Shown here: positions 1-8,178 of the stretch, piece by piece
Layout: each line of letters begins with the position of its first letter
How positions within the stretch are numbered: the first letter of the stretch is position 1
NCBI GenBank assembly: GCA_002438075.1
Contig: DJSQ01000175.1
Span: 1 to 20,035, forward strand
Length of the DNA stretch: 20,035 nucleotides
From: Clostridiales bacterium UBA6330
GTDB taxonomy: Bacteria > Bacillota > Clostridia > Oscillospirales > CAG-272
Direction: 5' to 3'
The notes under the pieces: model-generated
Told to the model about the DNA's origin: nothing
What the model saw: only the letters and a program-made list of their open reading frames with translations
Databases searched by the model: none
Program-made: the position numbers and the translations under genes

Positions 1-2
1 GC

Positions 3-146
3 TATCCCGTAAAGTCGGTCACGCTCTGCGACATGAGCGAGAACGACTTGCAGGAATTGGCAGTCCAAGACAACACAGTGATATTGGATTTCCGCGCATT
101 TGAGATTCAGACGTTGAAAGTTCAATTTCATCGAAAGGAGGAGTAA
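3..146 (+). CDS. C-terminal fragment of a probable GH38-type alpha-mannosidase (truncated by window edge)
   Basis: An open frame enters from the left edge and stops with TAA at 144-146, giving 47 residues. They read like the last strands of the C-terminal beta-sandwich of GH38 alpha-mannosidases: a stretch ending in VTLCDMSEND, then a hydrophobic strand, then F-x-x-FEIQTLKVQF. In that family the chain typically ends with a 'PFEI-x-TL-(R/K)-hydrophobic' strand. GH38 enzymes remove alpha-linked mannose from glycans and are usually cytoplasmic in Gram-positive bacteria. The active site lies outside the window, so the call rests on the tail alone; another retaining glycosidase with a similar C-terminal sandwich is possible. 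The binding-protein gene follows 55 bases later on the same strand, so they may share a transcript. Confidence 0.55.
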   Translation, partial: YPVKSVTLCDMSENDLQELAVQDNTVILDFRAFEIQTLKVQFHRKEE

Positions 147-201
147 AAGTCATACGATTTGACCGTTATCCCACACTAACAGATAGAAAGGAAGAAAGAA
201 C

Positions 202-1716
202 ATGAAACAGAATCTATTTAAAACGATGACCGCACTGCTTTGTCTTTTGGCGATGCTGACAGGCGCATTGGTGTCCTGCGGCAAAAAAGAGCCGACGAAA
301 CCGGACAGCACGAAAACCACTCCCTCCACGACAGTGGGCAACGGGGGGACAGAAGAGCCGACTGAGATTGACTATACTTCTTTCATTACCAAGGAAACCT
401 TCGATTATGAGACAATCCGAATTCTTGTTCAGCAGAACGATGTGCTTCAGTTCGATGTGGGCGAGGAAGAACCGACCAACAAGGTGGATTTGGCATTCTA
501 TCGCCGCAACCGTCAGGTTGAGGATACGCACGAAGTGGAGTTGATGTTTACAACCGGTGATACCCAAGAGGATTATGCAACCAAGCTGAACGTTGCGTCT
601 ATGGGGGGCGATTCTTACGACATTGTGGAAACATGGCACTGGTATGTCAACAAATGGACCTATTTTACCGATCTGCAACAGTACACCGATATCCTGCACT
701 TTGAAAATCCTTACTGGGCTTCAGGTGCAAACGACAATGCGTTGATTAACGGAAAGCAGTATACTGCTTTCGGACAGGGCTCTCCAAGCGTTTATGCTTC
801 TGCTATGGTGGTGTTCTATAACGAACACTTGCGGCTGAATTATGAGTTGGATGAATTTACCCCATTGGTGGAAAGCGGTGACTGGACCATCGAAAATATG
901 CTGACGATGATGGAAAAAGCAACCGTTATTACGGATGAAACGGCGAACAGCTACGAGAACAAGTATGGCTTGGGCTATAATCTGTGGTCGGGTAGAGCGC
1001 TTCTGTGGGGCTGCGGCTTGCAGTTGTCTACTTATACGGACGGTGAATTAAATATCACGTTGGCAAATGAAACCAATTATAATATTTTCAATAAGGTCAA
1101 GACATTCCTTACCTCCAACAATTATTCCTATTACGGCGGTGGCGGCGGAAATGACAAAAACCATCTCTTTGACAGCGATAAGAATGATATCAACGCTTTC
1201 ATCAATTATAAGTTGTTGTTTGATACAACCACGCTTCGCACCTCGGAGAAGATTGCACAATTGATGCCGAATTTTGGCATTCTTCCTATGCCGAAGTTGG
1301 ATAAGACGCAGGATGATTATATCACACCGGTTTCGGGCGTTTCGCCGTTTGGTATCATGAAGTCCTCTTCTGACCCCAGACGTGCGGCAATCATTCTGGA
1401 AACCTTTACAATTTATTCTTACCTGACCGTTCGTCCCGAATATTATGAAACTGCATTGAAACTGCGTTATCAGACCGATGCAAATGCTGCGAAAATGGTA
1501 GACTTTATTGTCGACCGTCTGTCGATTGACTTTTTGTTCATTAACGGTTCGGCATTCGAATCGGTTGCAGACCAACCGTTCAATCTGATTGAGCCGTTCG
1601 GTAATTTGCAGGGGGAGGGCTACTACTCCTACATGGGCTCGCTCCAGAACAAAATGGAAGGCTATCTGGAGCAATTCATGAAAGTATATGAGGATGCGGA
1701 AAAGCCCGCAGAATAA
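202..1716 (+). CDS. Extracellular solute-binding lipoprotein (ABC-type sugar-binding family)
   Basis: A 504-residue lipoprotein. It has a short positive N-terminus, a hydrophobic core and a lipobox L-V-S-C, with Cys26 as the likely lipidated residue, then a Thr/Pro/Gly-rich linker to about residue 55. The rest looks like a family 1 (maltose/sugar-type) binding protein: an early 'IRILVQQND' strand, a 'YDIVETW' strand, an aromatic-rich 'WASGANDNALINGKQYTAFGQG' type segment and a 'MVVFYNEHL' segment, with 'GDWTIENMLTMMEKA' in the expected hinge and helix order. The family captures sugars or oligosaccharides at the cell surface for an ABC importer, but no permease or ATPase gene is here. The ATG is chosen because an AAAGGAA ribosome site lies at 187-193. 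It is a distant paralogue of the lipoprotein at 12472-13998: same length class, same strand order and a related 'GDWTIENM' / 'GKWTVDVL' block. Ligand unknown. Confidence 0.85.
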   Translation: MKQNLFKTMTALLCLLAMLTGALVSCGKKEPTKPDSTKTTPSTTVGNGGTEEPTEIDYTSFITKETFDYETIRILVQQNDVLQFDVGEEEPTNKVDLAFYRRNRQVEDTHEVELMFTTGDTQEDYATKLNVASMGGDSYDIVETWHWYVNKWTYFTDLQQYTDILHFENPYWASGANDNALINGKQYTAFGQGSPSVYASAMVVFYNEHLRLNYELDEFTPLVESGDWTIENMLTMMEKATVITDETANSYENKYGLGYNLWSGRALLWGCGLQLSTYTDGELNITLANETNYNIFNKVKTFLTSNNYSYYGGGGGNDKNHLFDSDKNDINAFINYKLLFDTTTLRTSEKIAQLMPNFGILPMPKLDKTQDDYITPVSGVSPFGIMKSSSDPRRAAIILETFTIYSYLTVRPEYYETALKLRYQTDANAAKMVDFIVDRLSIDFLFINGSAFESVADQPFNLIEPFGNLQGEGYYSYMGSLQNKMEGYLEQFMKVYEDAEKPAE

Positions 1717-1734
1717 CCGAGAGGAGGCAATGAT

Positions 1735-4700
1735 ATGACGAGACTGTTTCGACTTTGCGCAGTTTTGCTGGCTTGCCTGTTGTTGCCGCTGTCGCTGTTT
1801 GCCTGCAAAACCAAATCGGATGAAAACAACGGCTCCGAATCCGTCAGCACTGACCCCATGCAGGGGTCGGTGACACCGGAAATTACAGGCGCGGACGTTA
1901 CAACTGTTCCGGAGATTCCGGAAATACCGGAGGTCCCAAACAAGGAGAATGCAATGGTGATTACAAGTGAGAAGTTATTGGAACTGATTCGGAACGGAGC
2001 CCTTGCGGAAAACGGGGATTATGCCGTTACCGACGGTATCGGAATCGTCTTTGATTCCGCCGACCGGGGAAAGACCTATGACCTGCGGGGCGCACGTATT
2101 CGAATCGCTGTTCCCGTAGGAAAAGCCGCAATCGGCGTACAAAAGGCAAAGAACCTGACGCTGAAGAACGGTTACATTTCGGTTTACGGCGGAACGGCGA
2201 TTGATACAACGACAGCAAGAAGCATCGTACTGTCTGCACTTCATATCAGCGGAAATGCACAGAATGCGTTTGTGCTGGGCGGTGAAAGCGTAACGCTTTC
2301 CGAATCCACGGTTTGCCCCGATGCGGACGGCACATTGGATGTTGCGGTTGTGGCAACCGGTGATGAGGTGCTGATTACCGACTGCAACCTGCAAAAGGCA
2401 AAGGTTGGCATTCAGGGCAAGGTTGCCGATGCCATGATTGCGGAAAACAACCTGCTGACCGATTGCGAGACGGCTTTCCTGCTCGAATCTCATGACTGCA
2501 CGGTTTGGTATAACACCGTTACGGGTGGCAAATATGGTGTGTATGCCGCTTTTGAAAAAGCAGAAATTTCCGCGGCGATGGGGACAGGCTACAACCTCCT
2601 TGTCGCACAGAACAAAATCAGCGGTGCGGAGACCTCTGTTCTGATGGACGGTGCTTCCAACAGCGTGGTTCTGCTCAACGAGTTAGAGAACGCAACGGTT
2701 CAAAACGGAATCAATGTTTACATCAATGAAAACAAGGTTTCCGGCAAGTTGATGTTGGCGAAAAACAACTATCTGATTGCCAACAAAAACGAGGGAACGG
2801 TCAACGCAAGCGAAAACAGCAATTTCAACGGAGACAATGTGACCGACCTGACCAAGCGGAACAAGGTTGGGGCAAATGAGGAGTTGGTTCCGCACCTGAA
2901 TGAGGAGCAGTTCGTCGGGATGTCGCGGAAACGCAAGGTGAAAACCGCGAAAACCGAATCGGAAACGCTGTATGCCTATCTGAAGGAGCAACTGGCAGAG
3001 AAGGACTGTGTCATCATTCCTCCGGGGGCATACTTCAATGATCCTACCAAGTTGTATGACCTTTCCGATAAGACCATCTACGCTTACGGTGTTTTGAACG
3101 AGTTGTATCAGTCCAAAACAGAGACTGCAATGTACTTTGAGCGATGCTCCAACGTTACGCTGAAGGGAATGTTCTTCGGGAATGTCCTTTACCCACATAC
3201 GCAGGGGACTGTCATCTCAAAGGGACAAATGTCAATCAAATTCCGCGTTGACCCGGGGTATCTGGAAAATTTCTGCGATACAAGCAACTTCGGAAACCGC
3301 GCAAAAGGCTTTTTGTTCCGCGAAGGTTCGCTCTATCCGTACACGGACTTCTATTATTCCAGCAAGAGTTATGACGCGGCAACCAACCTCAATACCATCA
3401 ACAACAGTTCCGAATGCAACGGTGCATTGGTCGGCGACCGCGTGGCAATGCGGAACGATTACGGCGGCGGAGCGTTGAGCATGAAGTATTGCACGGAAAT
3501 GAAGATTGAGGACGTGACCGTCAACAGCTGCTCGGGGTTTGCCGAATCGGATTGGCAGAATGATGTTGCGCCTGTTCTGCATCGGCTGGCGCTGTCGGCG
3601 GGACCGGCTCCGGTTCTGGACAGCACCAAGTCCTATGCGGGCTATGAGGATGTCATCTGGACCGACAGCTACGGTCGGCTACGTTCCGCAAAGCCGCTCA
3701 ATACATCCTGTGACGCAACGCATAGTACGAGCGCGCGGGTCGGTGTCAAACTGATTAGTAGCCGACTGGAAATGATGAACGATGACGGCGGCAATATCAA
3801 CGCCAATTATGGCATGGCAGAAAGCTACGATTCCGCAACCAAAACGCTGACCTATGCCAACTGCAATGTCAATTCGTATCAGCGCCTTCCTGCGGATTTC
3901 CGTGCGGGGGATACCGTTCTGCTCTATACGGTCAACGGCAAATTTGTCGGGGAAACCACGGTGACGTCGGCAACCGTGCTGAGCAGGGATTCTGACAACA
4001 TTAAGGAACGGCGGTATCAGGTTCAGTTGGCAGAGGATATTACTTTGCCGGATGGAACAGTTGTTTCTGCAACCGATGTGTCGAAGCTGGACCGCAGCGA
4101 ATATGACCGCGTTGTAGTGGTTCAGAACCTTTCCGCAAGCGGGAGCGGCTTTTTGTGGGACAACGTCCTGCTCCACAATGCCGAATCCTTTGGCGTTCGT
4201 ATTAAGGCGGCAGGCGGAACCATCCGCAACTGCACCTTTGACCATGTGGTGCAAGGCGGCATCAATATGATTCCGGAGTTTCAATGGTGGCCCGAATGCG
4301 GATATGCGCGGGACGTGTATATTCTCAACAACGAGTTTTACGGAGTCGGGCTGAAAAGCACGTTGAACGAAAACTTCCAGACACGGGCGCAGTATGTGCC
4401 GATTATGGCGCGCTATACGCCGTATGACGACAGCGACAAGGCTTTTGTCAACGGAAACAACAGCGCAGACCCTGATTACTGTATGCATCGGAATATCGTG
4501 ATTGAGGGCAATATCTTCGGAGATTCCTATTCGCGGTATGACATCAGTCTGGCTTCGGTGATGGGGGTGAAGATTACCAACAATACTTTCCTCGCGCCGA
4601 ATGAACAGGCAAAGCGAGCGGATAACGGCGCCCCGATTCTTCTGTTCAGCGGCAACGATATCGCGGTGGAGGGGAATACTTTCCCCGATGGCGTAACAAA

Positions 4701-4833
4701 TCCGATTGAAGACCGCGGGAGCAGCAACGGCGTGAAGAATACCGAGAATGTGGTGGTTCGCAGTACCCCTGCCACGCCGTCCGGTGGCAAGAAAGAGGAT
4801 TCAGACGAATTGCCCATTTCTTGGGAGAACTGA
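1735..4833 (+). CDS. Large surface lipoprotein with two right-handed parallel beta-helix regions
   Basis: A 1032-residue lipoprotein with lipobox L-F-A-C (Cys24) and an acidic, Pro/Ile-rich linker to about residue 70. Residues about 75-370 are repeats of short N/D/G-punctuated strands (for example 'VLITDCNLQKAKVGIQGK', 'LLVAQNKISGAETSVLMD'), typical of a right-handed parallel beta-helix. A charged spacer follows (KRKVKTAKTESETLYAYL), then a second module opening with 'CVIIPPGAYFND' and continuing to about residue 1000 with strands such as 'IRNCTFDHVVQGGINM' and 'VIEGNIFGDSYS'. That opening is the usual start of pectate-lyase-like polysaccharide-processing helices. The fold binds or cleaves polysaccharides, but I see no diagnostic catalytic set, so function is open. 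AGGAGG at 1722-1727, 7 nt before the ATG, sets the start, 18 bases after the binding-protein gene. The C-terminus DELPISWEN resembles the tail of the small protein at 6366-6479. Confidence 0.8.
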   Translation: MTRLFRLCAVLLACLLLPLSLFACKTKSDENNGSESVSTDPMQGSVTPEITGADVTTVPEIPEIPEVPNKENAMVITSEKLLELIRNGALAENGDYAVTDGIGIVFDSADRGKTYDLRGARIRIAVPVGKAAIGVQKAKNLTLKNGYISVYGGTAIDTTTARSIVLSALHISGNAQNAFVLGGESVTLSESTVCPDADGTLDVAVVATGDEVLITDCNLQKAKVGIQGKVADAMIAENNLLTDCETAFLLESHDCTVWYNTVTGGKYGVYAAFEKAEISAAMGTGYNLLVAQNKISGAETSVLMDGASNSVVLLNELENATVQNGINVYINENKVSGKLMLAKNNYLIANKNEGTVNASENSNFNGDNVTDLTKRNKVGANEELVPHLNEEQFVGMSRKRKVKTAKTESETLYAYLKEQLAEKDCVIIPPGAYFNDPTKLYDLSDKTIYAYGVLNELYQSKTETAMYFERCSNVTLKGMFFGNVLYPHTQGTVISKGQMSIKFRVDPGYLENFCDTSNFGNRAKGFLFREGSLYPYTDFYYSSKSYDAATNLNTINNSSECNGALVGDRVAMRNDYGGGALSMKYCTEMKIEDVTVNSCSGFAESDWQNDVAPVLHRLALSAGPAPVLDSTKSYAGYEDVIWTDSYGRLRSAKPLNTSCDATHSTSARVGVKLISSRLEMMNDDGGNINANYGMAESYDSATKTLTYANCNVNSYQRLPADFRAGDTVLLYTVNGKFVGETTVTSATVLSRDSDNIKERRYQVQLAEDITLPDGTVVSATDVSKLDRSEYDRVVVVQNLSASGSGFLWDNVLLHNAESFGVRIKAAGGTIRNCTFDHVVQGGINMIPEFQWWPECGYARDVYILNNEFYGVGLKSTLNENFQTRAQYVPIMARYTPYDDSDKAFVNGNNSADPDYCMHRNIVIEGNIFGDSYSRYDISLASVMGVKITNNTFLAPNEQAKRADNGAPILLFSGNDIAVEGNTFPDGVTNPIEDRGSSNGVKNTENVVVRSTPATPSGGKKEDSDELPISWEN

Positions 4834-4848
4834 TTCCACGGTATAAAC

Positions 4849-4877
4849 GGCGGGCGGCTCGGGGGCGACCGCCTGCC
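4849..4877 (+). other. GC-rich intergenic hairpin without a U-tract
   Basis: GGCGGGCGG at 4849-4857 pairs with CCGCCTGCC at 4869-4877 (one G-U pair), with an 11-nt loop. It follows the beta-helix gene by 15 bases and precedes the next gene's ribosome site by about 57. No T-run follows, so it is not a canonical intrinsic terminator. Protection of the upstream mRNA's 3' end, or a processing point that sets different expression of the two genes, is the likely role (inference). Confidence 0.5.
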
Positions 4878-4947
4878 CATGTCACGCAGAAATGCGTGTA
4901 TAGACACCTTGAAAACAAAACGATTAAATCAAAAGGAGAAACCTAAT

Positions 4948-6336
4948 ATGAAAAAATTCGGAAAATTTCTCTCGTTATGTCTGACCCTTTGTATGCTGGC
5001 AACGATGGTCGCGGGCTTTAGTATCTCAACGGTCTCTGCCGAGAGTACGGAACTGCCGAAGTATGTAAACAATGACGGTAACAAAATTACGACCGTATCG
5101 TCGACTTCTCAAGGCATCTGGAGCAAGCTGAATCAGACCGTTGTGGAAGGCAGACCGCTTTTTGAACAGGGCGGTTATCTGAGAAACACGAAAAAAGAGT
5201 TGGGTACACAGATTTGCATTGCGGACGGATGGGTCTCGGAGGCTGCTCTTGCGGAGAAACAATGCCCGATTTACCTTGCTAAAGACAAGAGCGTTTACTG
5301 CGATTCCGCAGTTGAGAGCATAAAAAATACTGCGGCATGGTCGAGAGATCATGGAAAAGAATACATGATCTGGGACGGTTATGTGTACGACACTACGGCA
5401 AACCAGACTCTCGGAACCAGATTCAACGTGCCGTATTCCGGAAAGATTAAGGTGACCTACCAACTGGCAAACGGCGCTGCAACAATGAATAACGGCGAGC
5501 CGGACGGCGGCACCCTCTCTGTTGGAAGTGGTAAGAAAGAGAATGCGGCATTCCTTTCTGTCGGTAAGGGCGATATGGGATTGACATGGTCCTATCCTTC
5601 CAATGATTTGCGGGAAGGTGGAAATTACGGTGTAATCAAATTGGAGGAATTCACCAATACCACAGTGAAAGATTTCCTGACGCTGAGAACGATGGAAATT
5701 GATGTAACGGCAGGAGAATCCGTGTATTTTATGATTAACCCCGCAGACGGCTCTGCCATCGGTACTTCGTATTTCTACATCAACAGTGTTGAATATACGG
5801 AAATGCGGTATAATCCGTCTACCGCTACGGTAATCGGACATAACATTGCAACTTTGGAAAATCCGGTTGTACGTTTCTATGTGAAGTATTCCGAAAAGCC
5901 CGTTGGTGATTTTGCAACTATCAAGATTGGCAACGATGCCGAAACCATCGTGTTCGGAACTTCCGCAGCAGGTATCATCGGTCCCGATGGACGGACGGAG
6001 TTGACTGAGGATGATTACGTTCAGATTTACTCCATCGCCGTTCCCGCAAAGCGGATGACGGAAACCATCACCATTTCCATTAAGAACAGTGATGGCGTTG
6101 AGTTGCTGACCGAAAAGAACACCTACAGTGTCAGCGAATACTGCACGGCGCAGGTCAAGGCTTACAAGGATGCAGGGGAAGCGGCAACTGCTGACCAACT
6201 GGCGGTTGCGAAAATCTGCACGCAAATTCTTGCATACGGCAAATCTGCACAGAAATTCTTCCAGTATAACCTCGACAATCTCCCTGTTATTGATGAAGAT
6301 GTCTACGATCTTGTCGTGGCTGACGTGAAAAACTGA
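4948..6336 (+). CDS. Secreted protein of unknown function with a C-terminal YG-x-x-AQ module
   Basis: 462 residues from the ATG at 4948, which has AGGAG at 4934-4938; an in-frame ATG at 4879 lacks such a site and would precede the signal peptide. A Sec signal peptide ends near V-S-A at residue 31 and there is no lipobox, so the protein is probably exported. The middle (about 40-300) is beta-rich with aromatic and Gly-containing strands ('VPYSGKIKVTYQLANG', 'GESVYFMINPADG') and could be a carbohydrate-binding sandwich; I recognise no named domain. The end (about 310-440) is a beta segment followed by helices containing 'YSVSEYCTAQVKAY' and 'ICTQILAYGKSAQKFFQYN'. This Y-C...L-x-YG-x-x-AQ-x-[FY]F module recurs at the C-terminus of many secreted clostridial proteins; its role is not known to me. 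The small protein starts 29 bases downstream, so co-transcription is likely. Confidence 0.75.
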   Translation: MKKFGKFLSLCLTLCMLATMVAGFSISTVSAESTELPKYVNNDGNKITTVSSTSQGIWSKLNQTVVEGRPLFEQGGYLRNTKKELGTQICIADGWVSEAALAEKQCPIYLAKDKSVYCDSAVESIKNTAAWSRDHGKEYMIWDGYVYDTTANQTLGTRFNVPYSGKIKVTYQLANGAATMNNGEPDGGTLSVGSGKKENAAFLSVGKGDMGLTWSYPSNDLREGGNYGVIKLEEFTNTTVKDFLTLRTMEIDVTAGESVYFMINPADGSAIGTSYFYINSVEYTEMRYNPSTATVIGHNIATLENPVVRFYVKYSEKPVGDFATIKIGNDAETIVFGTSAAGIIGPDGRTELTEDDYVQIYSIAVPAKRMTETITISIKNSDGVELLTEKNTYSVSEYCTAQVKAYKDAGEAATADQLAVAKICTQILAYGKSAQKFFQYNLDNLPVIDEDVYDLVVADVKN

Positions 6337-6365
6337 TCTTCCCTGACACAGAGAGGAGAAGTGAA

Positions 6366-6479
6366 ATGAAATACTATGAAATGCCGACGGCATCAATCCT
6401 GATGCTGAACAATGAAGATGTTTTGACCGAAAGCAATGGAAAAATAAACGACCTCCCAATCATTTGGGATGTCGATTGA
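6366..6479 (+). CDS. Small protein (37 aa) of a duplicated P-x-A-S...D-V-L-T-x-S family
   Basis: ATG at 6366 is preceded by an ideal ribosome site (AGGAG at 6354-6358, 7-nt spacing), which argues that this short frame is translated. It begins MKYYEMPTASILMLNNEDVL, continues T-E-S-N-G-K and ends DLPIIWDVD before TGA at 6477-6479. There is no signal peptide, Cys or His, and the C-terminal half is acidic. Residues 7-23 match, without gaps, residues 8-24 of the small protein at 12331-12468 over the pattern P-x-A-S-[IL]-L-x5-D-[VI]-L-T-x-S, so these are homologues. The tail resembles the last residues of the beta-helix lipoprotein ending at 4833. It is the last gene before the terminator at 6494. 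Function unknown: a peptide precursor, a small partner of the surface proteins or a regulatory leader peptide are all possible. No peptide-modifying enzyme is nearby. Confidence 0.75.
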   Translation: MKYYEMPTASILMLNNEDVLTESNGKINDLPIIWDVD

Positions 6480-6493
6480 TCTAAGCAACCACT

Positions 6494-6543
6494 TGCCCCG
6501 CCTGTCCGTTGCCCCCGAACGGATGGGTGGGGCATACATTTTT
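6494..6543 (+). terminator. Intrinsic terminator after the small protein gene, directly ahead of the isomerase gene
   Basis: The arm starting TGCCCCGCC at 6494 and the arm ending GGGTGGGGCA at 6534 form a continuous 17-bp stem with three G-U pairs and a 7-nt loop (GCCCCCG). After four bases comes a run of five T at 6539-6543. It begins 14 nt after the small protein's stop codon and ends 20 nt before the next gene's ATG, so it separates the binding-protein cassette from the isomerase/HAD pair, or acts as an attenuator between them. Confidence 0.85.
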
Positions 6544-6563
6544 GGAAAGGAATCGAAAATTAC

Positions 6564-7376
6564 ATGAGAAAATTGATAGTTGACTGCGACGGTACACCCG
6601 AAACCCTGAAAAATATTCGGCGTGCCGGATGGGACGGTGTCTTTTTCAGCTATAATGATACAGAGGCACTGCAAAAAACTGCCGCAGATACGAAGCGGGA
6701 GAACCTGAAAATCCAGTCCGTCCATGCTCCGTATACAGGCATCTGGCGGCTGTGGGAGGACGCAGGCGAGGGCGGCATCGAAGAATTGAACGAGCAGATT
6801 GCCTGCATTCGTGCCACAGCGGGCATCGGCGTGAATTTGGTGATTCTCCATGCGATTATCGGCATGGAGCGTAACACACCAACCGAACTGGGTGTGGAGC
6901 AGTTCGGAAAAATTGTCCGTGCAGCAAAGGATGCGGGCGTTCGGCTTGCATTGGAGAACACCGAGGGAGAACCGTATCTTGCCGCCCTGATGCAGGCATA
7001 CGGCGATGACCCGACCGTGGGCTTCTGTATAGATACAGGGCATGAACTGTGCTATAACCACGCGCAGGATATGATCGGAAAGTACGGAAAGAAAAAGGTG
7101 TTCGGAACCCATCTTAACGACAACATGGGCGTAACGGGGAAAAGCATTACCTGGTTGGATGACGCGCATATGCTCCCATTTGACGGTATTGCCGACTGGA
7201 ACGGCATTGCAGCGCGGTTGAAGCGGGCGGAATTTCAGGGCGATCTGACCTTTGAATTGATTCAGGGCAATCGCCCCGAACGGCACACCAACGACCGCTA
7301 CGTCAGTCTTTCTCAGTTGGAATTTTACACCCTTGCGCATGAGCACGCGATGCGGTTTGCGAAGATGATGGAATGA
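6564..7376 (+). CDS. Sugar phosphate isomerase/epimerase family protein (xylose isomerase-like TIM barrel)
   Basis: 270 residues, the normal length for the AP-endonuclease-2/xylose-isomerase-like TIM barrel family. Metal-site and active-site motifs appear in order: 'SVHAPY' (His54), 'VILHA' (His96), 'LALENT' (Glu131), 'CIDTGH' (Asp157, His160), 'GTHLNDN' (His183), then 'AHMLPFDG' and 'LTFELI' with the C-terminal Glu. Members isomerise or epimerise sugars, inositols or keto-sugar acids using a divalent metal in the cytoplasm. The substrate cannot be read from the sequence. GGAAAGG at 6544-6550 sets the start. The stop overlaps the HAD start by 4 bases (ATGA), so the two are translationally coupled. 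The terminator ends only 20 nt upstream, leaving no room for an ordinary promoter between them. Confidence 0.85.
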   Translation: MRKLIVDCDGTPETLKNIRRAGWDGVFFSYNDTEALQKTAADTKRENLKIQSVHAPYTGIWRLWEDAGEGGIEELNEQIACIRATAGIGVNLVILHAIIGMERNTPTELGVEQFGKIVRAAKDAGVRLALENTEGEPYLAALMQAYGDDPTVGFCIDTGHELCYNHAQDMIGKYGKKKVFGTHLNDNMGVTGKSITWLDDAHMLPFDGIADWNGIAARLKRAEFQGDLTFELIQGNRPERHTNDRYVSLSQLEFYTLAHEHAMRFAKMME

Positions 7377-8029
7377 TGAAACCTGTACGAAATTTAATTT
7401 TTGACCTTGACGGTACTTTGGTTGATTCTATGCCGTATTACACGGATGCGATTACCGATATTCTGAAAGCACAGGGAATTGCTTATGACCAACAGGAAAT
7501 TGTTCGGGATGTGACTAAACTCAACCGCGTTGGAATTGCAAAATATTTAATCGAGCATTTCAACGTAAATGCGACCGTGGATGCAATTGTTGCGGTGATT
7601 GACCAAAACAGCCTTGCGGCATACCGAACTGCGATTCCGACAAAGGACGGAGTCGTGGAAACACTTTGGGAATTATCCCGTTCCGGATACGAACTATCTG
7701 TGTTGACCGCAACCCCTCATCCGCTGGTGGATGAATGCCTGACACGGCTGAAAATATATGATTGTTTTGGTCATGTGTGGAGTTGTTCGGACTTCGGGAC
7801 AAGCAAAAATTCTCCCGAAATTTTCTATGCCGTGGCGGAGCGGTTGGGGGTAAAAACAAGGGAGTGCGTGATGCTGGACGATAACTTTGATGCCTTGACA
7901 AACGCGCAAAAGGCAGGAATGCACACCATTGGGGTTTACGATCCGTCATCCGAACATCTGAGCAACCGGATGAAAGAGCAGTTTGACGGATATGTCTATC
8001 GGCTTTGGGAAATACCGTCATTGCTGTAA
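7373..8029 (+). CDS. HAD-superfamily phosphatase/phosphoglucomutase-like protein
   Basis: 218 residues with all four HAD motifs: I 'FDLDGTLVDS' (nucleophile Asp11, acid/base Asp13), II 'VLTATPH' (Thr112 or Thr114), III Lys145 in 'GTSKNSPEIF', and IV 'VMLDDN' (Asp169, Asp170). A helical cap lies between motifs I and II, as in the beta-phosphoglucomutase/phosphoglycolate phosphatase group. It probably dephosphorylates or mutates a small sugar phosphate in the cytoplasm; substrate not determinable. Two adjacent ATGs (7373 and 7376) are possible starts. The first overlaps the isomerase stop codon, implying coupled translation and a shared pathway. Its bases look more AT-rich than those of the genes on the other side of the terminator that follows. 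Confidence 0.87.
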   Translation: MMKPVRNLIFDLDGTLVDSMPYYTDAITDILKAQGIAYDQQEIVRDVTKLNRVGIAKYLIEHFNVNATVDAIVAVIDQNSLAAYRTAIPTKDGVVETLWELSRSGYELSVLTATPHPLVDECLTRLKIYDCFGHVWSCSDFGTSKNSPEIFYAVAERLGVKTRECVMLDDNFDALTNAQKAGMHTIGVYDPSSEHLSNRMKEQFDGYVYRLWEIPSLL

Positions 8030-8109
8030 GTCGGTATTGGTTAATCAATATAAGTCAACATAGGTGGAGGTTGAAATTTCGGATTTTCAAAGTCGGTTTT
8101 CCGGATACG

Positions 8110-8158
8110 AAACAACCGAAGACGGAAGCCTTCCTGACTTCCGTCTTCGGTTGTTTTT
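8110..8158 (+). terminator. Strong intrinsic terminator between convergent operons
   Basis: A perfect 19-bp inverted repeat (8110-8128 and 8138-8156, arm core AACCGAAGACGGAAG) with a 9-nt loop. The T-run at 8154-8158 serves + strand transcription from the HAD gene. For - strand transcripts ending at 8179 the stem also works, but the T-run is only three long before it is broken, so termination in that direction would be weaker. The stretch 8030-8109 holds nothing else I can support. Confidence 0.92.
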
Positions 8159-8178
8159 CGGGTACTGTTTTACAGCTC

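Noticed and set aside
152..190. Possible promoter TTGACC-17-GATAGA before the first binding-protein gene
   Set aside because: The -35 is fair but the -10 matches only three of six positions; the gene can be served by read-through from the mannosidase gene.
5026..6459. 477-codon - strand frame opposite the secreted YG-x-x-AQ protein
   Set aside because: No ribosome site or motif; it is the shadow of a gene with a signal peptide and ideal ribosome site.
8040..8110. GGAGGTTG followed by an open TTG-start frame after the HAD gene
   Set aside because: The frame runs straight through the terminator hairpin and into the antisense of the PHP gene; chance occurrence.
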